Shown here in pieces: positions 16,854 to 29,672 of a stretch of 34,554 nt of DNA. The number at the start of each line of letters is the position of its first letter. The stretch's first letter is position 1. Source of the DNA: an uncultured Pseudomonadota bacterium (GTDB taxonomy: Bacteria > Pseudomonadota > Gammaproteobacteria > Steroidobacterales > Steroidobacteraceae); contig CAISDJ010000093.1 of the NCBI GenBank assembly GCA_903884105.1, positions 1-34,554 on the forward strand, written 5' to 3'. The notes under the pieces are model-generated. The model saw nothing but the letters and a program-made list of their open reading frames with translations, was not told the origin of the DNA and searched no databases. A program made the position numbers and the translations under genes.

Positions 16854-17168
16854 GATAAGGAGTTGAGATAGTAAGCCTCAAGGGATTGTTCCCGTTAGTG
16901 AAATCAGGTGACCTGCCCGGCATTGTGAGGCCGGTCACGGCGGTCCTCACGGGACAGGTCATTCCATGAGGTGGCCCGGTGCGGGGGGTGCGAGGGGCCC
17001 GTGGGCCCGTATTGTGAACGATCAATTGGACACTTATATGAATGGGGGCGGCCAAAGCAGCAATATGGCGCAACCTGACGACACTCAAGTTGCGGAGCTC
17101 CGGACCGTGCCTTGTATTGCCCTGCAAACACCCCTATAAAGTGTTGCAATGAATCATCCGATGAGGCC
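16854..17168. promoter_or_regulatory. Divergent gspC/clpS intergenic region with imperfect inverted repeat
   Basis: 315 bp without a gene. An interrupted inverted repeat spans 16910-16960: GACCTG (16910-16915) and GTGAGG (16925-16930) on the left, CCTCAC (16945-16950) and CAGGTC (16955-16960) on the right. It could be an operator or an RNA hairpin. GGGCCC is duplicated around 16995-17008. I see no clear gspC promoter. Confidence 0.5.
17012..17040 (+). promoter_or_regulatory. Candidate clpS promoter
   Basis: TTGTGA (17012-17017) and TATATG (17035-17040) are separated by 17 nt, each matching 4 of 6 consensus bases, about 130 nt before the clpS ATG in a locally A/T-rich patch. By-eye call only. 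Confidence 0.4.
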
Positions 17169-17486
17169 ATGAGCGAAGAGCGAACGGGGAACGAGCGAGG
17201 ACTGGTACTCGAGGAGGCCGCCCCCAAACTGAAACGGCCGCCCCTTTACCAGGTGATCCTGCTGAATGACGACTATACCCCTATGGAATTTGTCGTCGAT
17301 GTCTTGCAGGAGGTCTTCGGGCTGGACCGCCAGAATTCCACTCGCGTCATGCTTGAGGTTCACACCCGCGGCAAGGGCGTCTGCGGGGTGTTTACGTACG
17401 AGATTGCGGAGACAAAGGTGGCGCAAGTGATGATTTATGCGCGCCAGCATCAGCATCCACTTCTCTGCACGATGGAAGAGGCCTGA
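17169..17486 (+). CDS. clpS: N-degron adaptor ClpS
   Basis: 105 aa. The core [27 protein letters not shown] is the family signature, with the NDDYTPMEF loop that binds N-terminal Phe/Leu/Trp/Tyr. [25 protein letters not shown] follows, including the His of the binding pocket. The flexible N-terminal tail (about 25 residues) is the part that engages ClpA. ATG 17169 gives the normal length; the frame is open further upstream without a good start. The stop touches the clpA GTG. ClpS delivers N-degron proteins, including those made by Aat encoded nearby, to ClpAP. Confidence 0.96.
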   Translation: MSEERTGNERGLVLEEAAPKLKRPPLYQVILLNDDYTPMEFVVDVLQEVFGLDRQNSTRVMLEVHTRGKGVCGVFTYEIAETKVAQVMIYARQHQHPLLCTMEEA

Positions 17487-19769
17487 GTGTTAAGCAGCGA
17501 ACTCGATATTTGTCTGACCGAGGCGTTCCAGTCGGCCCGCGAGGCCCGGCACGAATTCGTGACGGTCGAGCACCTGTTGCTCGCTATCGTCGACACCCCC
17601 CGGGTGCGAGACATTCTGCGTGCCTGTGGCGCGGACGTGGCCCGGCTGCGCGGCGACCTCAGCGACTACATCGACCAGATGACACCCCGGCTCAAGCAGA
17701 GTGACGACCGGGAGGTCCAGCAGACGTTGGGGTTCCAGCGCGTCCTGCAGCGCGCCGTCCTGCATGTGCAGGCCAGTGGCAAGAAGGAAGTGACTGCGGC
17801 TCACGTGCTCGTCGCGATCTTCAGTGAAAAGCATTCCCATGCGGCCTACCTGCTCTCGATGCAGGATGTGGCCCGGCTGGATGTCGTGAATTACCTGTCC
17901 CATGGGCTTTCTAAAGTGTCCGAAGAGCGGACGGAGAAGGACGAGGCGAGTGCCAGCCAGGAGGGCGAGCGTGAAGCCGAGGGCGGCACTGCCCTGGAGA
18001 AGTACGCCACCAACCTGAACAAGCTGGCGATGGAAGGGCGGATCGACCCGCTGATCGGTCGCCAGATGGAAATCGAGCGGACAGTCGAAATCCTGTGCCG
18101 CCGCCGCAAGAACAATCCCCTGTTCGTCGGTGAGGCGGGGGTGGGCAAGACGGCGATCGTCGAGGGCCTGGCGCGCCTGATCGTCGAGAACAAGGTGCCC
18201 GATATCCTGCTCGACTCCACGGTGTATTCGCTTGATATGGGCGCTCTCATCGCCGGAACGAAGTACCGCGGCGATTTCGAGAAGCGCTTGAAGTCCGTGG
18301 TCAGCGAGATCAAGAAGAATCCCGGCTCGATTCTGTTCATCGACGAGATCCACACGGTCATCGGGGCCGGTGCGGCCTCCGGTGGCGTGATGGATGCTTC
18401 AAACCTGATCAAGCCTGCGCTTGCCAACGGCGAGCTGCGCTGCATCGGGTCAACCACTTACGCTGAGTATCGAGGTATCTTCGAGAAGGACCACGCCCTT
18501 GCACGGCGCTTCCAGAAGATCGATGTCGTCGAGCCGTCGGTGCCGGAAACGATCGAGATCCTGAAGGGGCTCCGCTCGCGTTTCGAGGAGCATCATGGCG
18601 TGCGCTATACGGATGAGGCCCTGCAGACGGCTGCCGAACTCGCCGCTCGCCATATCAACGACCGGCAGCTGCCCGACAAGGCCATCGACGTGATCGACGA
18701 AGCCGGGGCCAGGTTGCGCCTCAAGCCGCCGGCGGAGCGGGGCACTGACGTCACTGTGAGCATGATCGAGGAAGTTGTCGCCCGTATCGCGCGAATTCCG
18801 CCCAAGAGCGTGTCGACATCGGATCGTGACCTGCTCAAGAACCTTGAGCGTAACCTGAAGCTCGTGATCTTCGGTCAGGATGCCGCCATTGCAACGCTCG
18901 GAGCTGCGATCAAGATGTCGCGTGCAGGGCTCGGTGACCAGCGCAAACCCGTCGGGTCGTTCCTGTTCGCGGGCCCCACCGGCGTCGGCAAGACGGAAGT
19001 CACACGGCAGTTGGCGCTGGCCCTGGGCGTCGAGCTCGTCCGCTTCGATATGTCTGAATACATGGAGCGGCACACCGTGTCGCGCCTGATTGGCGCGCCT
19101 CCTGGCTACGTCGGGTTCGACCAGGGCGGCCTGCTGACCGAAGCCATTACGAAGCACCCGCATTGCGTGCTGCTGCTCGATGAGGTCGAGAAGGCCCATC
19201 CTGAAGTCTTCAACCTGCTGTTGCAGGTCATGGACCATGGGACGCTGACCGACAACAACGGTCGCAAGGCCGATTTCCGTCACGTGATCATCGTCATGAC
19301 CACCAACGCGGGCGCATTCGAAATGAACCGGCCCTCCATTGGCTTTACGCAGCAGGACTCCGCCACGGACAGCATGGAAGCCATCCGGCGGCTGTTCTCG
19401 CCTGAATTCCGCAATCGCCTGGATGCGGTCATCCAGTTCGGCCAGCTCGACAAGCGGACGATTGAGCGCGTGGTCGACAAGCTGCTGGTCGAGTTCGAGG
19501 CTCAGCTCGAACAGAAGGGCGTACAGCTGCACGTCGATGAGGCGGCTCGCGCGTGGTTGGGCGAGAAGGGCTACGATCCGAAGATGGGGGCCCGGCCGAT
19601 GGCGCGTGTCATCCAGGATTCCATCAAGCGCCCGCTGGCGGAGGAACTCCTGTTTGGCAAGCTGGCCGAAGGCGGCCACGTGCATGTGAGTGTGGGGCCT
19701 GACGGGTCGCTCAAGCTCGACACGCGATCAAACAAGGAACCCGCGTTGCTGGAAGAGCGCGAGGCCTGA
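17487..19769 (+). CDS. clpA: ATP-dependent Clp protease ATP-binding subunit ClpA
   Basis: 760 aa from GTG 17487, directly after the clpS TGA with GAGG 5 nt upstream. Two ClpA N-terminal repeats (to about residue 145) are followed by a charged linker, AAA+ module 1 with Walker A GEAGVGKT (near 215) and FIDEIHTVIGAG, then AAA+ module 2 with Walker A GPTGVGKT (near 495) and LLLDEVEKAHPEVF. The ClpP-docking IGF tripeptide is in RPSIGFTQQD near residue 617, the position of the E. coli IGL loop. It lacks the ClpB middle coiled coil. It unfolds substrates and feeds ClpP; clpP is not in this window. Confidence 0.97.
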   Translation: MLSSELDICLTEAFQSAREARHEFVTVEHLLLAIVDTPRVRDILRACGADVARLRGDLSDYIDQMTPRLKQSDDREVQQTLGFQRVLQRAVLHVQASGKKEVTAAHVLVAIFSEKHSHAAYLLSMQDVARLDVVNYLSHGLSKVSEERTEKDEASASQEGEREAEGGTALEKYATNLNKLAMEGRIDPLIGRQMEIERTVEILCRRRKNNPLFVGEAGVGKTAIVEGLARLIVENKVPDILLDSTVYSLDMGALIAGTKYRGDFEKRLKSVVSEIKKNPGSILFIDEIHTVIGAGAASGGVMDASNLIKPALANGELRCIGSTTYAEYRGIFEKDHALARRFQKIDVVEPSVPETIEILKGLRSRFEEHHGVRYTDEALQTAAELAARHINDRQLPDKAIDVIDEAGARLRLKPPAERGTDVTVSMIEEVVARIARIPPKSVSTSDRDLLKNLERNLKLVIFGQDAAIATLGAAIKMSRAGLGDQRKPVGSFLFAGPTGVGKTEVTRQLALALGVELVRFDMSEYMERHTVSRLIGAPPGYVGFDQGGLLTEAITKHPHCVLLLDEVEKAHPEVFNLLLQVMDHGTLTDNNGRKADFRHVIIVMTTNAGAFEMNRPSIGFTQQDSATDSMEAIRRLFSPEFRNRLDAVIQFGQLDKRTIERVVDKLLVEFEAQLEQKGVQLHVDEAARAWLGEKGYDPKMGARPMARVIQDSIKRPLAEELLFGKLAEGGHVHVSVGPDGSLKLDTRSNKEPALLEEREA

Positions 19770-19792
19770 TCGACGCCAGATGGCCAGAGCAA

Positions 19793-19830
19793 ATAAAAAA
19801 AGGGCCGGCAATGCCGGCCTTGTTTGTTCT
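19793..19830. terminator. Bidirectional intrinsic terminator between clpA and infA
   Basis: A perfect stem GGCCGGC (19803-19809) / GCCGGCC (19813-19819) with an AAT loop is flanked by an A-run on the left (AATAAAAAAA) and a T-rich tract on the right (TTGTTTGTTCT). It therefore works in both directions for the convergent clpA and infA genes. Confidence 0.88.
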
Positions 19831-19844
19831 GGGGTGACCGCGCG

Positions 19845-20063
<219 letters not shown>

Positions 20064-20134
20064 GAATACCTGCTGGACGGGGTAAAAGCGCGCGAATTGT
20101 GCATAAAGGGGCGGCCCAATGCAATGAACGTCGG

Positions 20135-20827
20135 TCAGGTCCACCGCGCAGCGTGATCCGGTGGACCGCCGGAGGTGGCCAAGCAGGCAAGATATTCCGC
20201 CCTGGGGACCGTTCTGGCGCCCAGGCTGAGGAGGTGGGGGGTGGTCATCTGGCAATCGATCAGGGTGTAGTCGCGGGCGATCAATACCTCGCACAGCCTC
20301 TGCAGCGCGACCTTGGAAGCATCGCGCTCAAGGCTGAACATCGACTCCCCGCAGAAAATCCGGCCGAAAGCGACCCCATACAACCCACCGACAAGCTGCC
20401 CGTCGCGCCAGGTCTCAACCGAGTGGGCGTAGCCGGCGGCGTGCAGACGGGTATAGGCCGCGATCATGGCCGGCGAGATCCAGGTGCCTTGCGGCCTGAT
20501 GGCCGAACTGCCGCAGGCGCGCATCACGGATTCAAACTGGCTATCCAGCCGGGTCTCGAACCCGCGATTGCGGATGCTCTTGTCGAGGCTCCTCGAACGC
20601 TTGAATTCGCGCGGATCAAGGACCGCTCTCGGGTCCGGCGACCACCACAGGATCGGTTGTCCCGGCGAGTACCAGGGAAAGATGCTGCGACGGTACGCCG
20701 CCAGTAGCCGTTCAGGCGAAAGGTCGCCGCCTGCGGCCAGCAGGCCATCCGGCTCACGCAGTGCGCGCTCGACGGATGGGAAGCAGTCCGGAGCATCTTC
20801 GGCTGTGAGCCAGACGATCGCGGGCAT
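20135..20827 (-). CDS. aat: Leucyl/phenylalanyl-tRNA--protein transferase
   Basis: 230 aa, full length. Signatures are [54 protein letters not shown] and later [31 protein letters not shown] with [16 protein letters not shown]. It transfers Leu or Phe from aminoacyl-tRNA to proteins with N-terminal Lys or Arg, making a primary N-degron recognised by ClpS-ClpAP. ATG 20827 overlaps the TGA of the GNAT gene by one base, so the two are translationally coupled. The adjacent clpS-clpA pair completes the pathway. Confidence 0.97.
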   Translation of the reverse strand: MPAIVWLTAEDAPDCFPSVERALREPDGLLAAGGDLSPERLLAAYRRSIFPWYSPGQPILWWSPDPRAVLDPREFKRSRSLDKSIRNRGFETRLDSQFESVMRACGSSAIRPQGTWISPAMIAAYTRLHAAGYAHSVETWRDGQLVGGLYGVAFGRIFCGESMFSLERDASKVALQRLCEVLIARDYTLIDCQMTTPHLLSLGARTVPRAEYLACLATSGGPPDHAARWT

Positions 20828-22002
20828 CAGTGGGATTCCCGGTCGTCAGGAATGGCGGTGGTCCCCTCGGCACGACGAAAAGGCAAGTGATCGCGAATGC
20901 CCGCCATGTACTCGTCAACGGCGACGCCCTCCTGGCGCAGGTGCGCCGAGATCGCGCTCGCGAACCGGGGGTCGGCGAGCCAGTGCGCGGAGCAGGTCAG
21001 TGAAGGTTCGAATCCCCGTGGCACCTTGTGTTCACCTTGCGTGCCGGGCTCGAAGCGGGTGATGCCACGTTCAATGCAGTACTCGATGCCCTGGTAGTAG
21101 CAGGCTTCGAAATGCAGGCTGTCGAAGTCGGCGGCTGCACCCCAGTACCGGCCATAGAGCGTGTCCGCGCCCACAAAGAAGATCGCGGCAGCGACCGGCC
21201 GTGAGCGGTAACTTGCCAGCTTCACCATGATCATCTCGGGCAGCACCTGCGCCAAGTGCTTGAAGAATGCAGCGGTCAGGTAGTGATCATGTCCATGGCG
21301 CCTGAAGGTATTGAGCGAGAACTCATGGATGACATCCCAGAGTTCCGCATCGATCTCCCCGCCACCCAGCGTGCGGAACTCGATCCCGGCCTCGGTGATG
21401 CGACGCCGTTCGCGATGGGCTTTCTTGCGCTTGTCCGCACGGAACTCGCCAAGGAAGGCCTCGAAATCCGCAAACCCGCGGTTCTGCCAGTGAAACTGGC
21501 AGTCGCGACGGGGAATGAAGCCGCGGTTCACCAGTGCCGATTGCTCGGTGACTTCCGGAAACAGGACATGCAGCGACGAGACGTTCAGTTGCGATGCGAG
21601 TGTCATTGCACCGGAGATGAGTGCTTCGCGAACGGCCACGACGTCGCTTGCTGCCGCGCACAGGAGGCGAGGGCCTGTCGCCGGGGTAAACGGGACGGCG
21701 CTGACCAGTTTGGGGTAGTACTCGAGGCCGGCGCGGGTGTATGCATTCGCCCAGGCCCAGTCGAACACGAACTCGCCCCACGAATGGGGCTTGAGATACA
21801 AAGGCATCGCGCCCAGCAATGAGCCCGCGTCGTCTTCGACCACGAGATGCTGCGGGGTCCAGCCCGTATCCGGGTGTGCGCAGTGCTCGCGCTCGAGCAG
21901 GGCCAGGAACTCATGGCGGACGAACGGACAGCCTTTGAGGTCGAGCGCGTTCCAGCGCTCAGCAGTGATCGCATCCAGTGACTTGAGTATGCGAACGCGC
22001 AC
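20827..22002 (-). CDS. FemAB/GNAT-like acyltransferase (PF04339-type 'peptidoglycan biosynthesis' family)
   Basis: 391 aa from GTG 22002, chosen because AAAGGAG lies 7 nt upstream and the frame before it lies in trxB. The sequence shows VRHEFLALLERE near the start, LYLKPHSWGEFVFDWAWANAY, a basic segment RADKRKKAHRERRRI, and a C-terminal GNAT-like region with AAAIFFVGADTLYGRYWG, SLHFEACYYQGIEYCIERG and FEPGTQGEHKVPRGF. This matches a proteobacterial family annotated as GNAT N-acetyltransferase or FemAB-like; substrate is unknown. It sits between trxB and aat. A role in aminoacyl transfer to proteins or cell wall is only suggested by the aat coupling and fold. Confidence 0.88.
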   Translation of the reverse strand: MRVRILKSLDAITAERWNALDLKGCPFVRHEFLALLEREHCAHPDTGWTPQHLVVEDDAGSLLGAMPLYLKPHSWGEFVFDWAWANAYTRAGLEYYPKLVSAVPFTPATGPRLLCAAASDVVAVREALISGAMTLASQLNVSSLHVLFPEVTEQSALVNRGFIPRRDCQFHWQNRGFADFEAFLGEFRADKRKKAHRERRRITEAGIEFRTLGGGEIDAELWDVIHEFSLNTFRRHGHDHYLTAAFFKHLAQVLPEMIMVKLASYRSRPVAAAIFFVGADTLYGRYWGAAADFDSLHFEACYYQGIEYCIERGITRFEPGTQGEHKVPRGFEPSLTCSAHWLADPRFASAISAHLRQEGVAVDEYMAGIRDHLPFRRAEGTTAIPDDRESH

Positions 22003-22027
22003 CGGGCGGCTCCTTTGGGCTCGCTCG

Positions 22028-23403
<1,376 letters not shown>

Positions 23404-25734
23404 TTGGCAGCCACGACCGATACACGTTCGAGTTCCAAGGAGGCCAGTCGCCTCGGCAAGACCGTCATCCGCTCCCTGCGTGAGGGTGCGTTGTGGGTTT
23501 TCAGCGCAGTGGCGCTGATTCTTTTCGTCGCGCTGGCCAGCTACGACCGCAATGACCCTTCGTTCTCTTCCACCGGGGTTCCCGGGCCGGTAGCGAATCT
23601 GATCGGGCCTGCCGGCGCGTGGCTTGCCGGGCTGCTGACCATGCTGTTCGGACGGCCTTCCTTCCTGTTGCCGATCATGATCGCGTTGGCGGGCTGGTTT
23701 CTTTATGCCGGGCGCGCGGGCGTTGAACGCCAGAACCGCGCTACGGCCGCATTTCGGGCTGTCGGCTTCTTCATTACCCTGTTGACCAGCTGCGGATTGG
23801 CGACATTGCATTTTTCGAGCGAGGGCTATCCCAGCTCGGGTGGCGGCGTACTCGGTTCGCTCGTGGGGCGGGGCCTCGAGTCTTCCTTGGGTTTTCTCGG
23901 CGCGACCCTGCTGATGCTGGCGCTCTGGCTGGCTGGCGTCTCGCTGTTCGCCGGCATCTCGTGGATCGAGATCATGGATCGCACGGGACGCTGGACGCTG
24001 TGGGCGTATGACTGGATACGCGCCAAGATCACAAGTGCCCGCGAGCTCAATGCCGGTCGCGAAGTGAAGGAGGCGCGGGCGGAGATCGTCCGCGCGGAGC
24101 AGAAGCGGGTGGCCAAGCGGCCACCGCCGAAGATTGAGGCAGTCGTCCAGAAGGTCGAAGCCAGCGAAAGGGTAGAGCGCGAAAAGCAGGTGCCCCTGTT
24201 TGAGCGGCCCGCATCAAAGGAATTGCCGGCACTCGCGCTGCTCGATGACCCGGTGCCACAGAAGGCCGGTTACTCGCCGGAAGCACTTGAGGCAATGTCC
24301 CGGCTTGTGGAGTTGAAGCTGCGTGACTTCGGCGTCGAGGCCGAAGTGGTCGAGGTGCATCCCGGCCCGGTCATCACGCGTTTCGAGTTGCGGCCAGCAG
24401 CCGGCGTGAAGGTCAGCCAGATCAGCAATCTCGCGAAGGATCTGGCGCGGGCGTTGTCTGCCATCAGCGTGCGCGTCGTCGAAATCATCCCTGGCAAGTC
24501 GACGATGGGACTCGAGATCCCGAACGAGAAGCGGGAAATCGTCACGCTCGGCGAGATCATCAAGTCGCGGGCGTATGACGAGATGTCGTCGCCGCTTGCG
24601 CTCGTGCTCGGCAAGGACATCAGCGGTGCACCGATGGTGGCTGATCTGGCCAGGATGCCTCACTTGCTTGTCGGCGGTACGACGGGCTCCGGCAAGTCGA
24701 CTGCGGTCAACGCGATGATCCTGTCGCTGCTCTACAAGAGCACGGCAGAGCAGGTCCGGTTGATCATGATCGACCCCAAGATGCTGGAGCTGTCGGTGTA
24801 CGAAGGCATTCCGCACCTGCTGGCGCCTGTGGTCACCGACATGAAGCAGGCGGCCAATTCGCTCAGGTGGTGCGTGGCGGAGATGGAGCGACGGTATCAG
24901 CTGATGGCCGCGCTTGGGGTGCGCAATCTCGCTGGCTTCAACCGCAAGGTGAAGGAAGCGAGCGAAGCGGGCACACCGATTCGCGATCCGCTGCTGGCCA
25001 AGCTGCTCAGGCCCGAAGGGCGTGCCGAGGAAGCCCCGCTGCTCGAAACGCTCCCGTTCATCGTCGTCATCATCGACGAGCTCGCCGACATGATGATGAT
25101 CGTCGGCAAGAAGGTCGAGGAACTCATTGCCCGGTTGGCACAGAAGGCTCGCGCTTCGGGCATTCACCTGATCCTCGCGACGCAACGACCATCCGTCGAT
25201 GTCATCACGGGTCTCATCAAGGCGAATATCCCGACGCGCATCGCCTTCCAGGTGTCTGCGAAGGTCGATTCGCGCACGATTCTCGACCAGAGTGGCGCTG
25301 AGAGCCTTCTCGGACACGGAGATATGCTGTTCCTGCCGCCCGGTACATCCTTGCCCATCCGGGTTCATGGCGCTTTTGTCTCGGACCAGGAAGTGCATCG
25401 TGTCGTAGGGGAGCTGAAGGGCGCTGCGCCGCCCAGGTACATCGATGAAATTCTCTCGGGCCCGACAGGCTTCATCCCTGGAATGCCCGGCGAAGGCGAA
25501 GCAGGCGGTGAGGGCGTCGCGGTGGATGGCGAGCAGGATGCGCTGTACGACCAGGCCGTCAAGATTGTCGTTGAAAGCCGCAAGGCATCGATTTCCGGTG
25601 TGCAGCGGCGCCTCAAGATCGGCTACAACAGGGCAGCGCGAATGATCGAGACCATGGAGGCAGCCGGCCTTGTCGGCGCGCTCCAGCCCAATGGCTCGCG
25701 GGAAGTGCTGGTTGCGCCTCCACAGGATAGCTAG
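23404..25734 (+). CDS. ftsK: DNA translocase FtsK
   Basis: 776 aa from TTG 23404 (GGAAG about 9 nt upstream); no better ATG exists before the first membrane helix. Four hydrophobic segments in the first 200 residues anchor it at the septum. A short charged linker (about 215-300) is followed by the alpha/beta motor with Walker [11 protein letters not shown] near residue 425 and Walker [17 protein letters not shown], then [29 protein letters not shown]-terminal gamma winged helix ([37 protein letters not shown]) reads KOPS and activates XerD. It is shorter than E. coli FtsK because the linker is short. lolA overlaps its stop by 1 nt. Confidence 0.97.
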   Translation: MAATTDTRSSSKEASRLGKTVIRSLREGALWVFSAVALILFVALASYDRNDPSFSSTGVPGPVANLIGPAGAWLAGLLTMLFGRPSFLLPIMIALAGWFLYAGRAGVERQNRATAAFRAVGFFITLLTSCGLATLHFSSEGYPSSGGGVLGSLVGRGLESSLGFLGATLLMLALWLAGVSLFAGISWIEIMDRTGRWTLWAYDWIRAKITSARELNAGREVKEARAEIVRAEQKRVAKRPPPKIEAVVQKVEASERVEREKQVPLFERPASKELPALALLDDPVPQKAGYSPEALEAMSRLVELKLRDFGVEAEVVEVHPGPVITRFELRPAAGVKVSQISNLAKDLARALSAISVRVVEIIPGKSTMGLEIPNEKREIVTLGEIIKSRAYDEMSSPLALVLGKDISGAPMVADLARMPHLLVGGTTGSGKSTAVNAMILSLLYKSTAEQVRLIMIDPKMLELSVYEGIPHLLAPVVTDMKQAANSLRWCVAEMERRYQLMAALGVRNLAGFNRKVKEASEAGTPIRDPLLAKLLRPEGRAEEAPLLETLPFIVVIIDELADMMMIVGKKVEELIARLAQKARASGIHLILATQRPSVDVITGLIKANIPTRIAFQVSAKVDSRTILDQSGAESLLGHGDMLFLPPGTSLPIRVHGAFVSDQEVHRVVGELKGAAPPRYIDEILSGPTGFIPGMPGEGEAGGEGVAVDGEQDALYDQAVKIVVESRKASISGVQRRLKIGYNRAARMIETMEAAGLVGALQPNGSREVLVAPPQDS

Positions 25735-26429
25735 TGCTCGCGTCCAGAACGTTTTTGCCGAGCGAGTGGCGTCGAGTACTGGCGTCTCTGGCTCTCTTCG
25801 TCGTTACGAACGGAGTGGCTCTTGCCGCTGAGCCTCAGCCGATCCTCGGCCTGGAAACAGGCTACCAGCGCGTCGATCGTTTCATGCAGGGCCTGACCGG
25901 TCTTGAGTCGACCTTCAAGCAAGTCCTGCGTGACAGTCGCGGACAGATTGCGGAACAGTCTTCGGGTACGTTGAAAATCAGCCGGCCGGATCGATTCCGC
26001 TGGGACTATGCCTCACCGCATGCACAGGTAATCGTGTCCGACGGCACGCGCCTGTGGTTGTACGACCCCGATCTCGAGCAAGTAACCGTACGGGTGCTCG
26101 ATCAGTCGCTCGCGGGGACGCCTGCCATGCTGCTCTCCGGGGGCGGCAAATTGCGCGACGCGTTCACCGTGGAGCGAGTCGAGCAGGGGGGCGAAGGAAC
26201 ATTCTGGGTACAGTTGGTGCCGAAGCGCGGCGATACCGATTTCCGTCGCGTTCGCCTGGGATTTCGCGGCGACGCACTCAGGTTCATGGAGCTTGAGGAC
26301 AAGCTGAACCAGAACACGGTGCTGGAGTTTGTCGGCCTGAAGCGCAATCCTTCGCTCGACGCCAGCCAGTTCGCATTCAAGCCACCGGCCGGCGCGGACG
26401 TCATCGGCGACGTGGCCAAGTCACCCTAA
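25734..26429 (+). CDS. lolA: Outer-membrane lipoprotein carrier protein LolA
   Basis: 231 aa from GTG 25734, overlapping the last base of the ftsK TAG. Signal peptide about 1-31 (LASLALFVVTNGVALAAEP). The mature protein has FMQGLTGLESTFKQVLRDSRGQIAEQSSGTLKISRPDRFRWDYASPHAQVIVSDGTRLWLYDPDLEQVTVR, the LolA signature, and ends with LKRNPSLDASQFAFKPPAGADVI. It is a periplasmic chaperone that carries lipoproteins from LolCDE to LolB. The ftsK-lolA-rarA-serS order is conserved in gammaproteobacteria. Confidence 0.95.
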   Translation: MLASRTFLPSEWRRVLASLALFVVTNGVALAAEPQPILGLETGYQRVDRFMQGLTGLESTFKQVLRDSRGQIAEQSSGTLKISRPDRFRWDYASPHAQVIVSDGTRLWLYDPDLEQVTVRVLDQSLAGTPAMLLSGGGKLRDAFTVERVEQGGEGTFWVQLVPKRGDTDFRRVRLGFRGDALRFMELEDKLNQNTVLEFVGLKRNPSLDASQFAFKPPAGADVIGDVAKSP

Positions 26430-26442
26430 GCGATCCATCTCC

Positions 26443-26838
26443 ATGTTGCCTCTCCGGTTTGCTCGCCTGTGGCTCATTGGCAGCGCGTTGTTGGTACTCG
26501 GCGTGCTGAGCGGCAGCCTGGTTCCGGGCTATTACGTGGAAGGTGCCATGGTGGGGAACGACAAGGTGACGCATGCGCTTGCCTATGCCGGGCTGACGCT
26601 GTGGTTCACCGGCATTTTTCCAAGACGACGCTATGGCTGGATCGTGCTGGCTCTCTTCCTGCTTGGCGCGACGATCGAGATATTGCAGGGCTCGATGTCT
26701 TACGGGCGGCAAGGCGACGGTGCTGATCTTCTCGCGAACAGCTCCGGTGTCTTCGTCGGCCTGCTGCTGGCGCTGGCCTGGTGTGGCGGCTGGGCACTGA
26801 GATTCGAGGCGCGACTGCAGCAGCGTTTCGGCTCGTAG
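26443..26838 (+). CDS. VanZ-like small membrane protein
   Basis: 131 aa with four hydrophobic segments (about 8-28, 44-60, 66-84, 98-116). NDKVTHALAYAGLTLWF and ATIEILQGSMSYGRQGDGADLLANSSGVFVG match the VanZ-like family (DKxxHxxAY ... E.xQ......R..D..D...N..G). It starts 13 nt after lolA and ends 11 nt before rarA, so it is in the operon. No biochemical function is established for this family outside teicoplanin resistance, and resistance should not be inferred. Confidence 0.85.
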   Translation: MLPLRFARLWLIGSALLVLGVLSGSLVPGYYVEGAMVGNDKVTHALAYAGLTLWFTGIFPRRRYGWIVLALFLLGATIEILQGSMSYGRQGDGADLLANSSGVFVGLLLALAWCGGWALRFEARLQQRFGS

Positions 26839-26849
26839 AGTATCTCAAC

Positions 26850-28144
26850 ATGAAGGTATCGGTCCCTTCGTCGAGTCCGGGCAGGCCCCTGGCTGATCGC
26901 ATGCGTCCATCGAGCATTGCCGCCATTGCGGGGCAGGAGCACCTGCTTGCGCCCGGCAAGCCGTTGCGTCATATGCTCGAAGGCAAGGCGCTGCACTCCA
27001 TGATCCTTTGGGGTCCCCCCGGCACCGGGAAGACCACGCTGGCCCGTCTCGTCGCGCAGACCTGCGATGCCGAATTCATGGCGCTTTCCGCCGTGATGGC
27101 CGGGGTGAAGGATATTCGTGCCGCCGTCGAGCAGGCGCAGTCCATCCGCCATCAGGCAGGACGTCGCACTGTGTTGTTTCTGGATGAGGTCCATCGCTTC
27201 AATAAGGCACAGCAGGACGCGTTTCTGCCCTGGGTGGAAGACGGCACGCTGGTGTTCATCGGCGCGACGACCGAGAACCCTTCCTTTGAGCTCAACAACG
27301 CATTGCTGTCCCGCGCGCGCGTCTACGTGCTGCGTTCCCTGACGTCGGTGCACATCCGTGCCGTGTTGGACCGCGCGATAGCAGAGGGTGGGGAGGCGGG
27401 TGCCACCGTCGAGATCCTCGATGCAGCTCTAGAGGGAATCGCCCGTGCAGCAGACGGGGATGCCCGGCGGGCGCTCAATATGCTTGAGCTCGCTCTGGAT
27501 CTGGCAGCGGCAGCGACACCCCCCGCATTGACTGAGGCCATTGCCGCAGAGGTGACGAGTGGCGGCGTGCGCCGCTTCGACAAGCAGGGCGATGTGTTCT
27601 ACGACCAGATCTCTGCGCTGCACAAGTCGGTCCGTGGGACCGATCCGGATGCGGCGCTGTACTGGCTGTGCCGCATGCTGGACGGTGGCTGCGACCCCCG
27701 TTACATAGCGCGTCGCATATTGCGGATGGCGAGTGAGGATATCGGCAATGCCGATCCGCGTGCGCTGACCCTCGCGCTTGAGGCTGCGGAAACCTTCGAA
27801 CGGTTGGGTAGTCCCGAGGGCGAACTCGCGCTCGCCCAGGCCGTCGTCTTTCTCGCCTGCGCTGCGAAGAGCAATGCCGTGTACGTGGCCTTCAATGAAG
27901 CCATGGCCGATGCGCGGGCGTCCGGCTCGCTCGACGTACCGCTCAAGATCCGCAACGCACCGACCAGCCTCATGAAGGAGCTGGGGGCAGGGAAGGGCTA
28001 TCGCTATGCGCACGACGAGCCGGATGCTTACGCCAGCGGTGAAAAGTACTTTCCCGACGAAATGAGCCCGAAGCAGTACTACCGGCCTGTCGCCAGAGGA
28101 CTCGAGATCAAGATTGCCGAGGCACTCGCGAGGTTGCGGAGCAG

Positions 28145-28163
<19 letters not shown>
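26850..28163 (+). CDS. rarA: Replication-associated recombination protein RarA (MgsA)
   Basis: 437 aa from ATG 26850; the frame is open upstream inside the VanZ gene. [21 protein letters not shown], Walker [14 protein letters not shown] near residue 57, [21 protein letters not shown] (Walker B), [18 protein letters not shown] (sensor 1), [14 protein letters not shown] (sensor 2), and the C-terminal tetramerisation part with [19 protein letters not shown] and [15 protein letters not shown]. It is an AAA+ ATPase acting at stalled forks. The last four residues (TGDR) and the stop codon are encoded by the GGTGACC repeat array. Confidence 0.96.
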
Positions 28164-29594
<1,431 letters not shown>

Positions 29595-29611
29595 GACCGG
29601 AACAGCGCGCC

Positions 29612-29654
29612 CAAAAGAAAAGGCCGTGGGTATCGCTACCCACGGCCTTGGTTA
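29612..29654. terminator. Bidirectional intrinsic terminator between serS and yccA
   Basis: A perfect 13-bp stem (29620-29632 with 29637-29649) around a TCGC loop. An A-rich tract on the left (CAAAAGAAA) gives a U-rich tail for the minus-strand yccA transcript; the right side is weaker in T (GGTTAC), so it may be more efficient for yccA than for serS. Confidence 0.85.
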
Positions 29655-29672
29655 CATTGGCAATGTCCCGGC

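Noticed and set aside
18450-19685. Minus-strand 411-codon frame inside clpA
   Set aside because: It mirrors the ClpA AAA+ modules; His/Asp-rich shadow composition without known domains.
24214-25398. Minus-strand 394-codon frame inside ftsK
   Set aside because: Antisense to the FtsK motor; no ribosome site or motif.
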